Shown here in pieces: positions 55,715 through 63,350 of a DNA stretch of 64,000 bases; the stretch's first letter is position 1; each line of letters begins with the position of its first letter. The notes below the pieces were generated by a model. That model ran no database searches and was not told where the DNA came from. It saw only the letters and a list, made by a program, of their open reading frames with translations. A program made the position numbers and the translations under genes. Source of the stretch: Rubrivirga sp. SAORIC476 (lineage in GTDB: Bacteria > Bacteroidota > Rhodothermia > Rhodothermales > Rubricoccaceae); NCBI RefSeq assembly GCF_002283555.1, contig NZ_MVOI01000006.1:62001-126000 (forward strand), written 5' to 3'.

Positions 55715-56950
55715 ATGAGCACCTGGCTCTCCCCCAACGCCCGGCGCACGATCCGCCGCGTCGTCCCCTTCGGGGTGATCTGGTTTCTGGTGGACCACGT
55801 GTTCTCGGTCTCGAACTACGCGGCGGTCGGGAGCTTCTCGGCCGATTCCCACGAGGCCATCCAACTCGACGCCGGGATCTACGTCTTCGCCAGCCTGGCG
55901 TCCGTGGCCGTCGGGTGCCTCGTCGGAGTCGTCGAGCTGCTGTTCCTGAACCGGGCTTTCGCCACGAGGAGCCTCGGGGCCAAGCTGGTGGGGAAGACGC
56001 TGTTCTACGTCGCCTTCCTGACCGTCGTCGTCGTCGTCTTGTATCCCATCGCAGCGGCGATGGAGATGGGGACCGGGTTGAGCGACGCCCGCGTCTGGGA
56101 GCGCCTCGGGGCGTTCGCGGTCAGCATGGAGAGCCTGAGCACGGGCGTCCAGATCACGACGTCCCTCGTCGTCTCGCTGTTCTACGCCGAGATCAGCGAG
56201 CACCTGGGCGCCCGCGTCCTCACCAACTTCCTCACGGGGCGGTACCACACGCCGAAGCAGGAGCGGCGCGTGTTCCTCTTCTCGGACATGAAGTCCTCGA
56301 CCGCGATCACGGAGCGGCTGGGGCACGCCCGCTACTTCGAGTTCCTCCGCGCCTACTACGACGCCCTCGCCGACGCGGTCGTCCGGCACGAGGGCGAGGT
56401 GTACCAGTACATCGGCGACGAGATCGTCGTGTCATGGCCGGAGGAGGCCGGGCTCCGCGACGCGAACAGCGTCCGGTGCGCGCTCGCGATGCGGGCGGCA
56501 CTCCGGACGAGAGCGGGCTGGTTCGAGGAGCGGTTCGGCATTGCGCCGGACCTCCGGGCGGGGGTGCAGACCGGGGACGTGACGACGGGCGAGATCGGCG
56601 CCCTGAAGAAGGAGATCGTGTTCACCGGCGACGTGCTCAACCAGACGGCCCGGATCCAGGCGCTGTGCAAACCGCTCGGCGAGGACGTCCTCGTGGGCGA
56701 CGCGCTGGCGGCGCGGCTCAAGGAGGCGGACGGATGGACGCTCCGGCCGGTCGGCGACCAGGTGCTCCGGGGGAAAGAGCAGCCGGTGGCGCTGTTCGCG
56801 GTGGACGTGCCGGAGGCGGAGGACGACGGCGCCCCCGCACCGCGGACCGGGCAGCCCGTGTCCGTGGCTGGGGGGCCCTCGCCTCACTCTCACGCCGCGG
56901 CGACGGCCTTGAGCATCCGGGAGAACGGCCGCGCGGGCTCGTCGAACTGA
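55715..56950 (+). CDS. Membrane-bound class III adenylate/guanylate cyclase
   Basis: The 411-residue protein has about four N-terminal membrane helices (residues ~15-155), then a class III cyclase domain. Metal aspartates are in LFSDMKSSTAI (near 190) and YIGDEIVVSW (near 234). The transition-state Asn/Arg pair is in VLNQTARIQ. The domain is Bacteroidota-like. The final ~60 residues are low-complexity, and the last ~20 are read antisense through a decayed hydrolase gene, so the natural C-terminus may have been extended by a lost stop. Confidence 0.88.
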   Translation: MSTWLSPNARRTIRRVVPFGVIWFLVDHVFSVSNYAAVGSFSADSHEAIQLDAGIYVFASLASVAVGCLVGVVELLFLNRAFATRSLGAKLVGKTLFYVAFLTVVVVVLYPIAAAMEMGTGLSDARVWERLGAFAVSMESLSTGVQITTSLVVSLFYAEISEHLGARVLTNFLTGRYHTPKQERRVFLFSDMKSSTAITERLGHARYFEFLRAYYDALADAVVRHEGEVYQYIGDEIVVSWPEEAGLRDANSVRCALAMRAALRTRAGWFEERFGIAPDLRAGVQTGDVTTGEIGALKKEIVFTGDVLNQTARIQALCKPLGEDVLVGDALAARLKEADGWTLRPVGDQVLRGKEQPVALFAVDVPEAEDDGAPAPRTGQPVSVAGGPSPHSHAAATALSIRENGRAGSSN

Positions 56951-57040
56951 TCGAGCGTCCCCACGACGTACAGGTCGCGTTCGGGGCTGTAGCAGGCCAT
57001 TCGCGCCGTTCGCGCCCGAGTGGCCGATCAACTCGGGGGA
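56890..57040 (-). pseudogene. Serine hydrolase (beta-lactamase family) C-terminal remnant
   Basis: The minus strand encodes LIGHSGANGA and, after one frameshift, MACYSPERDLYVVGTLDQFDEPARPFSRMLKAV plus a stop. The order GHSGA...G, Y-x-PE-x-DLY-x-VGT-x-NQ-like is the end of class C beta-lactamase-type serine hydrolases. The rest of the gene is absent. It overlaps the 3' end of the cyclase gene on the other strand. Confidence 0.55.
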
Positions 57041-57076
57041 CCTTCGGGATACGCGCAACATGTCATCATCGCCGCG

Positions 57077-57754
57077 TCACGTGCGGAGGTCCCGTTCGAA
57101 GGCGGCCGCCTCGTCGGCGTGCTCGCGCGCGCGACGGAGGCTCCGCCCGGCGAGGTGGTCGGCCGTCCGGCGGAGCCACGGCGACGCCGCCACCCACTCG
57201 GGCCGCCGGTGAGCGACCCAGAGGCCGCCGCCGAGCACGGCCACGCCGAGCGCGAGGTTGGCGACGACCCAGGCGAGGCTCGTCCCGGCGACGAGGTCGA
57301 CCCCGGCCGCCCACTCGGCCGCAACGACGAGGACGGGGAGCCAGACGAGCGGGGCCGCCAGCAGGACGTTCCGGACGACCCGGCTCCGGAGCGCGTTCAG
57401 CGCCGCGAGATGGCCCTGCACCTCGACGACCGGCGCGGCGAGGTCGAGCCGTCCCAGCCGTTCGAGCTGGCGGACCGTCGCGACCAGGTACGCGGCGCTC
57501 AGCGCCAGCAGGAGCGCGGCCGACGCGACGGCGGGCCATGGTGACGCCGCGTGCGTCGCGACAAACCAGGCGAGCAGGCCCGTCACGGCGCCGCTCCCGG
57601 CCACCTCCAGCCAGAGCGACCACCGGAGCGGGCCAAGCGCGGAGCGCGAGCGTCGGAGCGAGGCCTCGGCGCGCTGCTCGCGGTCCGCCGCGTCGCTCGC
57701 GTCGAGCCGCCGGTCGATCTCGTCGAGGGCGAGTTTGAGGTCGTCGAGCGTCAT
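57077..57754 (-). CDS. Two-to-four-span membrane protein coupled to an ECF sigma factor
   Basis: The 225-residue protein starts MTLDDLKLALDEIDRRLD, a soluble helical segment, followed by about four hydrophobic helices (around 48-66, 72-91, 127-145, 150-172) and a charged tail. In Bacteroidota such proteins commonly follow ECF sigma genes and may act as anti-sigma or sensor partners. Its start overlaps the sigma stop as ATGA. Confidence 0.65.
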   Translation of the reverse strand: MTLDDLKLALDEIDRRLDASDAADREQRAEASLRRSRSALGPLRWSLWLEVAGSGAVTGLLAWFVATHAASPWPAVASAALLLALSAAYLVATVRQLERLGRLDLAAPVVEVQGHLAALNALRSRVVRNVLLAAPLVWLPVLVVAAEWAAGVDLVAGTSLAWVVANLALGVAVLGGGLWVAHRRPEWVAASPWLRRTADHLAGRSLRRAREHADEAAAFERDLRT

Positions 57755-58314
57755 GGGAGGGGGGGGCGGTCTGTAAGGGAGGGCCCGGGTGCGAGGTCGG
57801 CCCGGATCTGCGTGCGGAGACGGCTCAGGCGCGTGCTCACGTTCGTGGCCGAGAGGCCGAGGACGTCGGCAACCTCGGCGTTGCGGTACCCCTCCAGGTG
57901 GAGCAGGAGGAGCGCGCGGTCGAACGCGCCCAGCCGGTCCACGACGCGGTAGAGGGCGCGGACGCGGTCGTCGTCGTCGGCCGAGAGCGTCGCGGCGTCG
58001 ACGGGCTCGTGGTCGAGGGCGTCGTAGGACTCGACGGTCCGGTCGCGGAGGGCGGCCCGCCGGACGTGGGAGATGGCGACATTGAGGGCGACCCGGTAAG
58101 CCCACGTCGAGAACGGCCGGTCGGGGTCGTAGCGCCCGAAGGCGCGCCACAGGTGCTCGGTGATCTGCTGGGCGAGGTCGCGCTGGTCCTCGGGATGGCG
58201 GCAGTACGTCGCCGCCACCTTGCGAACGATCCCGTGGTGCCGGTCGAGGAGGGCCTCGAACCGGGCCTGCGGCGAGTCGTCCGGAGAGCGAGAGAAAAGC
58301 ACAGAGAGGATCAT
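57751..58314 (-). CDS. ECF-type sigma-70 factor
   Basis: The 187-residue sigma factor has region 2 (FEALLDRHHGIVRKVAATYCRHPEDQRDLAQQITEHLWRAF...FSTWAYRVALNVAI) and region 4 (RALLLLHLEGYRNAEVADVLGLSATNVSTRLSRLRTQIR). The ATG at 58314 overlaps the amidohydrolase stop as ATGA. The frame continues upstream only as a shadow. Confidence 0.9.
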   Translation of the reverse strand: MILSVLFSRSPDDSPQARFEALLDRHHGIVRKVAATYCRHPEDQRDLAQQITEHLWRAFGRYDPDRPFSTWAYRVALNVAISHVRRAALRDRTVESYDALDHEPVDAATLSADDDDRVRALYRVVDRLGAFDRALLLLHLEGYRNAEVADVLGLSATNVSTRLSRLRTQIRADLAPGPSLTDRPPLP

Positions 58315-60158
58315 CGCTCGTCTCGGTACCACTCGATGGACTCTACATCGTACGCCACCTCGGCCGCCTTCATCCCCCCCGACGACAGCGCCACGGCGAG
58401 CACGCGGCGGCCCGTCCACGGGACCTGCGCCGACCAGAGCTGATGGAACCCGGAGAACGGGAGGACCAACTCCTGCGCCGTCGCGCTCGGCTCCAGGACG
58501 ACAGCGTGGTAATCGACGGTGCCGACATCGGCGGTCTGGAGCTTGAGCGCGAGCGGCCCGCTCAGCGCGCGGAGACGGACGCGGACGCCATCCCAGCCGG
58601 ACACGTCGCGCGGAACGCCCGTGGCGTCGAGCGGAAGGACGAGCTCAACGAACCCGATGCCCGCCGGGCCCGGCCGAAGCGACGCCTCGACGCGGAGCAC
58701 ACCGTCCGAGACCGCAGTCTCGATCTCCGAGGTGCCGCCGATCGCCTCGTCGGTCACGACGCGCCACGCGGTCCCGAGCGTGCTCGCGAGGGTCTCCGAG
58801 GCGAAGTCGTCCACGAGGGGGGCGGTCAGCGGCTCCGCCGGGAGCGGGCCGAGCAGGGCCTCGCGGTCGACCACGCGGCCGTTTGACACGACGAACTCGA
58901 CGTCCTGCGTCCGGCGCACGTCGTCGAGCGGTGAGGCCGCGAGGACGACGAGGTCGGCCCGGTCGCCGACCCGGAGCCCGACCCGCCGGCCGAGGAACGC
59001 GCCCGCCTCGGTCGTGGCCGCGGCCAGCGCTTCGCGGGGCGTGAGCCCGGCCTCGACGAGGAGCGCCAGCTCGTGGTGGAGCGAGAACCCCTGGATCGTC
59101 CCGAGGACGCCCGCGTCGGTCCCGGCGAGGACGGGGACGCCCGCCCGGTGCAGCTCCCGGACGGCGGCGAGGCGGCCGGCCCGTTCCTCGCGTTGCCGCT
59201 CGGCGATGGCTTGGAACTCGGGTCCGAGCGGGGCCGAGTACCCCGCGACGACCGAAGGCGAGACGACAGCCGCGAGCAACGGCGCGTCGCGCCACGGGCG
59301 GGTCGTGAGGTCGGAGAGCCCCAACTCGCCCGCCAGGGCGGGGATGGCGACGGTGCCGTGCGTCCGCATCGCCTCCACGACGGCGTCGGGCACGGGTGCG
59401 GGGGGGAGGTGCGTCACGGCCGACGCGTCCGCCCGAACGACGTCGACCACGCCTGCCCACGAGTCGACGTGTACGACCGTCTGGAGCCCGAGCGCGCGGG
59501 CGGCCTCGACGACGGCCTCCATCGTCGGCCGGTCCATCGACACGAACGAGCCGTCTGGGGTCGTGTACGCCAGCTTGACCACGTCCGGGCGGCGCTCGGC
59601 GAGCGCCGCGACGACGCGCCGCGCCTCGTCCGGCGTCGCGACGGTCCGCGTGGGCAGGCCTATCTGGGTGCCGTAGCCTCCGGGCGCGGTGAGCAGCGGC
59701 CCCGCGGCGTGGACGTCGGCGGCGTCTCGTCTCTCAGACCCGGTCGCAGCGCGCTGGCGGTCGCGGAGGGCGAAGATGGCGTCCTCGTCGGCGAACAGGT
59801 CGAGGAACCCGGTCACCCCAGCATAGAGCATCCGCCGGGCGGCCCCCTCGGTGCCGAGCGTCTCGACGCCGGATGGGGAGAGGTTGCCGTAGCTGTGGAC
59901 GTGGAGGTCGACGAGGCCGGGGAGCACGGCGCGCCCCGCGACGTCGAGTCTGGGGCCGTCGTACTCCGCCGGCGGAGCGTCGAGGACGGCGGCGACCGTG
60001 TCCCCTCGGAGCAGGAGCGCCCCCGTCCTGGCCGCGTCGGTGCGGGGATCGACGAGGCGCGCGTTGAAGAGGAGCAGTTCGCCGGAGGGCGGCGGGGGCT
60101 GCGCGGCGAGGGGGCCGGCGAAGAGCAGGAGGGCGAACGCGGTCTGGAGTCGGAGCAC
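58311..60158 (-). CDS. Secreted amidohydrolase with C-terminal CIA30-like domain
   Basis: The 615-residue protein has a signal peptide (LRLQTAFALLLFAGPLAAQ). The amidohydrolase domain has the metal motif GLVDLHVHSYG, later QTVVHVDSWAG and GTDAGVL. The last ~170 residues (FVELVLPLDATGVPRDVSGWDGVRVRLRALSGPLALKLQT) resemble CIA30/CBM11-like sandwiches. The GTG at 60158 places the signal peptide at the N-terminus; a GTG at 60209 would add 17 residues. It heads a coupled operon with the sigma factor and membrane protein. Confidence 0.85.
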   Translation of the reverse strand: MLRLQTAFALLLFAGPLAAQPPPPSGELLLFNARLVDPRTDAARTGALLLRGDTVAAVLDAPPAEYDGPRLDVAGRAVLPGLVDLHVHSYGNLSPSGVETLGTEGAARRMLYAGVTGFLDLFADEDAIFALRDRQRAATGSERRDAADVHAAGPLLTAPGGYGTQIGLPTRTVATPDEARRVVAALAERRPDVVKLAYTTPDGSFVSMDRPTMEAVVEAARALGLQTVVHVDSWAGVVDVVRADASAVTHLPPAPVPDAVVEAMRTHGTVAIPALAGELGLSDLTTRPWRDAPLLAAVVSPSVVAGYSAPLGPEFQAIAERQREERAGRLAAVRELHRAGVPVLAGTDAGVLGTIQGFSLHHELALLVEAGLTPREALAAATTEAGAFLGRRVGLRVGDRADLVVLAASPLDDVRRTQDVEFVVSNGRVVDREALLGPLPAEPLTAPLVDDFASETLASTLGTAWRVVTDEAIGGTSEIETAVSDGVLRVEASLRPGPAGIGFVELVLPLDATGVPRDVSGWDGVRVRLRALSGPLALKLQTADVGTVDYHAVVLEPSATAQELVLPFSGFHQLWSAQVPWTGRRVLAVALSSGGMKAAEVAYDVESIEWYRDER

Positions 60159-60310
60159 GAGAGGGTGGGCGGATGTACCCGTGGTTCGCACGAGGCCCGG
60201 AATCGTCACACGGGCCGACAGCCTGCCTCAGGCAGATGCGCCAACCGACCGCAGGTAGATCGCCCACCGGCTCAGCGCCTGCTTGCCGCTCCCTCGTCTC
60301 TTCCCTCCGA

Positions 60311-60790
60311 TCAACCGTCTCGCTTCGGCAGGGCTTTCGCGAGCCCGACCGCGCCGGCGACAATCAGGATGACCATCCCGACCGCCCACCAGCTGTACGG
60401 CATCTCGAGGAAGACCTCCCCCGTCACCGCTGCGATGACCAGGCCGGCGACGGCCGTCAGAATCGTGGCGAGCGCTCCGGTGATGCGTTGCCAGGGCGGC
60501 AGGCCGTACCCGCTGAACCACCGGTCTACCCAGGCGGTCGCGTCCCGAGTCGGGTCGCCGGAGGTAGGAGGAGGCGGGACTACCTCGCCCGAGTAGCCGT
60601 GTCGGATGCCCCCCCACACCAGGCCCCCCACCGTGACCGCTCCGTACACGACGGGCATCCAGTACCACGCGTCGAAGCGCGCCCCCGCCCGAGCGGCCAG
60701 GACCGCGCCGACGAGGGCGAGACCGGCGCTGACGAGCATCAGAAATGCTCCGATCCGGGCTCGAGTAAACACGGTCACAATGGACATCAT
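60311..60790 (-). CDS. Four-span membrane protein, hypothetical
   Basis: The 159-residue protein has about four hydrophobic helices, with a central soluble loop GYSGEVVPPPPTSGDPTRDATAWVDRWFSG. No family recognised. Confidence 0.6.
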   Translation of the reverse strand: MMSIVTVFTRARIGAFLMLVSAGLALVGAVLAARAGARFDAWYWMPVVYGAVTVGGLVWGGIRHGYSGEVVPPPPTSGDPTRDATAWVDRWFSGYGLPPWQRITGALATILTAVAGLVIAAVTGEVFLEMPYSWWAVGMVILIVAGAVGLAKALPKRDG

Positions 60791-61312
60791 GAGGGGGCTG
60801 TCAACCCGTTCGTGAACGGCACGACGGGCTGGCGTTCAGCGACCTGCGGCCGGTAGCGGTACGATCAAAGCTACGCGGCTGGCGCCGTTGTGGTAGTCGA
60901 TGAGGCGATGCCACCGGGCTCGCGGAGGCCTATATCAGGGACCTGAGGTGGCCGCCCGTTTAGCGGCCCCTTTCGCCAGCAACAGAGCCAACCCCCTGTA
61001 CCCGCGTCGGCGCCGCCGGCTCGACCGAACAGCCCACTTGGGAAACAGCGTCTGACAACCGCGCAGTTGTTAGTTGTCGGAGTCTCAGGCTGAGTGAGGG
61101 GCCGGGCGGCAGGAGGTAGAGCCGTTGACTGGCCCACAGAGGGGCGCACCGCGTCGGCGTATATGAGCCCGACGCCGAATATATTCGCCCGGTGTCATTC
61201 TGTATCTAATAATCTGTATTAAATATTGATTTGATGTATTTGTATGCGCAAATTATATGAAAGGATGTTTCTGTAGGGTTGGATATGCGCGAAGACTATT
61301 AAAACGAAGAAG
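60791..61312. other. Gene-poor stretch with an AT-rich strip next to tmRNA
   Basis: No supportable gene was found. 60950-60968 holds a GGCCGC/GCGGCC hairpin, and 61047-61080 has GACAAC/GTTGTC inverted words. From about 61195 to 61312 the base composition swings to strongly AT-rich, unlike any other part of the window. It abuts the 3' end of tmRNA, a frequent integration site for mobile DNA. Confidence 0.55.
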
Positions 61313-61348
61313 GCCCGTATCCGGTTGCTAGGCAACCAGATACGGGCT
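61313..61348 (-). terminator. Intrinsic terminator of tmRNA
   Basis: GCCCGTATC/GATACGGGC plus GGTTGC/GCAACC, with one mismatched pair between, form a strong hairpin with a 3-base loop. On the minus strand it is followed by a T-rich run. It lies just past the tmRNA 3' end. Confidence 0.8.
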
Positions 61349-61356
61349 TCCGGGGG

Positions 61357-61729
61357 TGGAGATGCCGGGAGTCGAACCCGGGTCCGAGAGACGCTACAGT
61401 CCAGGCGTCTACGAGCGTAGTCAACGCTTTAAGGGTCTTTGTCCGTCCGGCGTGGCCCGCTGACGGGCTTCCGGGTGGACGCAGGCTGATTAGATCTCGT
61501 CCGTCGGGCTCAGCCGGAGCCTTCGGGACCAGCTCACTCTAGTCGGTGCCTCGCGAAGCGATAGTGAGCGTCCGCTCCGCGAGACAGCTAGCGGCGTGTT
61601 TACGCGGCCAGCGAGTAGGAGTAGTCGTTCGCAGCTACAATTGCGGTCCAATGGGTCTTGCGGGCGTATTGGACACCACCCGGCGCGCAGCCTGCCGCAC
61701 ACGTCTCTCGTCGAAACCGTGTCATCCCC
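61357..61729 (-). ncRNA. ssrA: tmRNA (transfer-messenger RNA)
   Basis: The minus strand begins GGGGATGACACGGTTTCGACG and ends with the T-arm GGGTTCGACTCCC and acceptor strand CATCTCC, pairing with GGGGATG. The tag frame reads (A)ANDYSYSLAA then TAA, near 61604-61640, ending in the LAA degradation signal. CCA seems not to be encoded after the discriminator A. It rescues stalled ribosomes together with SmpB, not in the window. Confidence 0.93.
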
Positions 61730-61791
61730 AAAGAACAGTCAGGGCCGAGGCCGCTGAGGAAGAGACAACGTACGCACACTCGGCAGGGTGC

Positions 61792-62235
61792 CTACTCCGT
61801 CGCGTCTTCATCCCGGTCGCGGGGCGTCCCGAGGGGGACCAGGCCGCGCTCGGAGAGGGCTTCGGACAGCGGACCCAGCACCGCCTGGCGGAGCGTGCCG
61901 TCGAGCGCATACACCTTCGTCCGCCCCCCGAAGAGGAGGGACCGGCGCTCCCCCCGGACGTACACCCGGACGAAGCCGCCGTCGAGCGGTACGAGGTCCA
62001 GCGCGGCCTCGGTCTTCGAGAACAGCCCTGTGTCGACGCGGCGTGGCGCAGTGCTCACGATGACCGAGTCGACGGATGGGGTGAGCGTCCAGCCGGCCGC
62101 CTCGGCAGCCTCGCGGAGGTGCGCCGTCACATCGGCCTGGTCTGCGCGGACCTCGTAATCGCGGTACGGCGGGCTGAACCGGGGCGCGCAGGCCGCCAGG
62201 GCGAGGAGGAGAGCGAGGAAGGCGAGTCGAACCAT
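61792..62235 (-). CDS. Lipoprotein, hypothetical
   Basis: The 147-residue product has a lipoprotein signal (RLAFLALLLALAACAPRF; lipobox LAAC). The mature part, with DYEVRADQADVTAHLREAAEAAGW and FVRVYVRGERRSLLFGG, has a mixed alpha/beta pattern. No family assigned. Confidence 0.68.
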   Translation of the reverse strand: MVRLAFLALLLALAACAPRFSPPYRDYEVRADQADVTAHLREAAEAAGWTLTPSVDSVIVSTAPRRVDTGLFSKTEAALDLVPLDGGFVRVYVRGERRSLLFGGRTKVYALDGTLRQAVLGPLSEALSERGLVPLGTPRDRDEDATE

Positions 62236-62278
62236 GACGTTCCGATGCTACCGCTTCCACTCGCCCGGCGCGAGGGAC

Positions 62279-62322
62279 AAAAAAAAGCCGGGCGGACACG
62301 CTCACCCGTACGTGTCCGCCCG
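62279..62322 (-). terminator. Strong intrinsic terminator on the minus strand
   Basis: A perfect 12-bp stem (CGGGCGGACACG / CGTGTCCGCCCG) with a 10-base loop is followed on the minus strand by seven or more T. No annotated minus-strand gene lies upstream of it (62325-62716), which suggests an unannotated transcript. Confidence 0.82.
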
Positions 62323-62324
62323 AC

Positions 62325-62640
62325 GGTGCGCAGGCCGAAGCCGTGACGCGCACTTTGGTATCGCTCTTTCACGCCCCCTGCGTCATGCGCTCGTGGACGT
62401 GCTGGGTTTCCTGACAAGGGGCGTGCCATCCGCAGCCGGACGGCAAAATCTCTTCTCCTGCGAAGCCAGAGGCGGGCTCCTAGCGATAGAAAGCACCGCC
62501 CGTCTACTGTGCTGGACAGGTCTGTATCCGATTCGGTACGACCCTAAGGCTCGCTCTCGTTGCGAGTCGCTCTCAGAGTGCGTCAGAGGAGGCTTGAAGG
62601 GGAGCACGCGTGAAGCCTCGGTCAGAATCCCGCCCATGCG
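62325..62640 (-). ncRNA. Candidate structured RNA of unknown class
   Basis: This gene-free stretch feeds the strong minus-strand terminator. On that strand it has several stable hairpins: GAGGCTT/AAGCCTC, GGGCGG/CCGCC and CACGCCCC/GGGGCGTG. Conserved words of RNase P RNA, SRP RNA or tmRNA are missing. A 6S-like or novel RNA is possible. The 5' end cannot be placed. Confidence 0.35.
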
Positions 62641-62662
62641 CCGTGTACGACCGCGACGGCTT

Positions 62663-62670
62663 TACCTTTG
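62663..62670 (+). promoter_or_regulatory. Core promoter element TACCTTTG
   Basis: An exact TAnnTTTG match 46 bases before the small ribosomal protein start. Confidence 0.55.
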
Positions 62671-62716
62671 CTTTCTACGGCCTGACCAGACCTCATCACC
62701 CAACCCAACGGCCCCT

Positions 62717-62812
62717 ATGCCCTGCGGTAAGAAGCGTAAGCGACACAAGATCGCGACCCACAAGCGGAAGAAGCGGCTCCGGAAGAACCGCCACAAGAAG
62801 AAGAACCGCTAG
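62717..62812 (+). CDS. AURKAIP1/COX24-type small ribosomal subunit protein
   Basis: The 31-residue, extremely basic product MPCGKKRKRHKIATHKRKKR... is the AURKAIP1/COX24-domain protein of Bacteroidota-type ribosomes, related to bS22/mS38 that sits at the small-subunit decoding region. It is too short for most gene finders. It has its own promoter and terminator. Confidence 0.85.
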   Translation: MPCGKKRKRHKIATHKRKKRLRKNRHKKKNR

Positions 62813-62867
62813 CGGTGGGCCGGGCGGGCGCCTCGCGCCTGCCTGCCGACGCGATCGGCACCTCTGT

Positions 62868-62896
62868 CAGGCCGTCCCCAGATCGGGGGCGGCCTG
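62868..62896 (+). terminator. Probable terminator after the small ribosomal protein
   Basis: CAGGCCGTCCCC / GGGGGCGGCCTG hairpin with a 4-5-base loop, followed by a short TTT. Moderate confidence because the T-run is brief. Confidence 0.55.
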
Positions 62897-62933
62897 TTTC
62901 CGGTTGAGTCGGTCGGATCTCACGCCGCCCCGT

Positions 62934-62941
62934 TATCTTGC
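62934..62941 (+). promoter_or_regulatory. Core promoter element TATCTTGC for the YtxH gene
   Basis: TAnnTTG-type element 34 bases before the start codon. Confidence 0.4.
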
Positions 62942-62975
62942 GTTGTCCAACGCCTCGGTCCCCCCACCTCCTCTC

Positions 62976-63296
62976 ATGAGCCAGCGCACTCGAGCGGTCC
63001 GCGCCTCTCTCTTCGGTTTCCTCGTCGGCGGCGCGGCTGGCGTGACAGTCGGCCTTCTACTCGCGCCTGACGAAGGACGCCAACTCCGGCGCCGGGCAGC
63101 CTACCTGCTGGACCGCTGGGCGGGTGATCTCGCGGCGGTCGTGGACCGTCTCGACCGCGACGGGGCCTCCAGCGACGCCCGCGCCCGCGCCGATGCGCTG
63201 GTCGCCGACGCGCGTCAGCAGGCCGAGGACCTCCTCTCGGAGGCCGACGCGCTCATCAGCCAGGCCCGCCTCGGCCGGTCCGGCGACGGCGCCTAG
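62976..63296 (+). CDS. YtxH-domain protein
   Basis: The 106-residue protein has one N-terminal helix with the glycine-rich YtxH motif (FLVGGAAGVTVGLLLAPDEGRQLRRR), then an Ala-rich amphipathic helix probably forming a coiled coil. The family is linked to envelope stress in some bacteria. Confidence 0.8.
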   Translation: MSQRTRAVRASLFGFLVGGAAGVTVGLLLAPDEGRQLRRRAAYLLDRWAGDLAAVVDRLDRDGASSDARARADALVADARQQAEDLLSEADALISQARLGRSGDGA

Positions 63297-63350
63297 CCGA
63301 TCTCTTTTCCTTCTGCGCGTCTACGCGCGACCACTCCGGTACCGGCACTC

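Noticed and set aside
55287-55749. Minus-strand protein genes upstream of the cyclase
   Set aside because: The frames are arginine-rich and lack any domain; the plus strand shows kinase debris instead.
60941-61080. Integron attC site
   Set aside because: Hairpins and GTTGTTAG-like words are present, but no consistent pair of core sites or integrase was found.
62325-62640. RNase P RNA gene
   Set aside because: The universally conserved words of RNase P RNA are missing on both strands.
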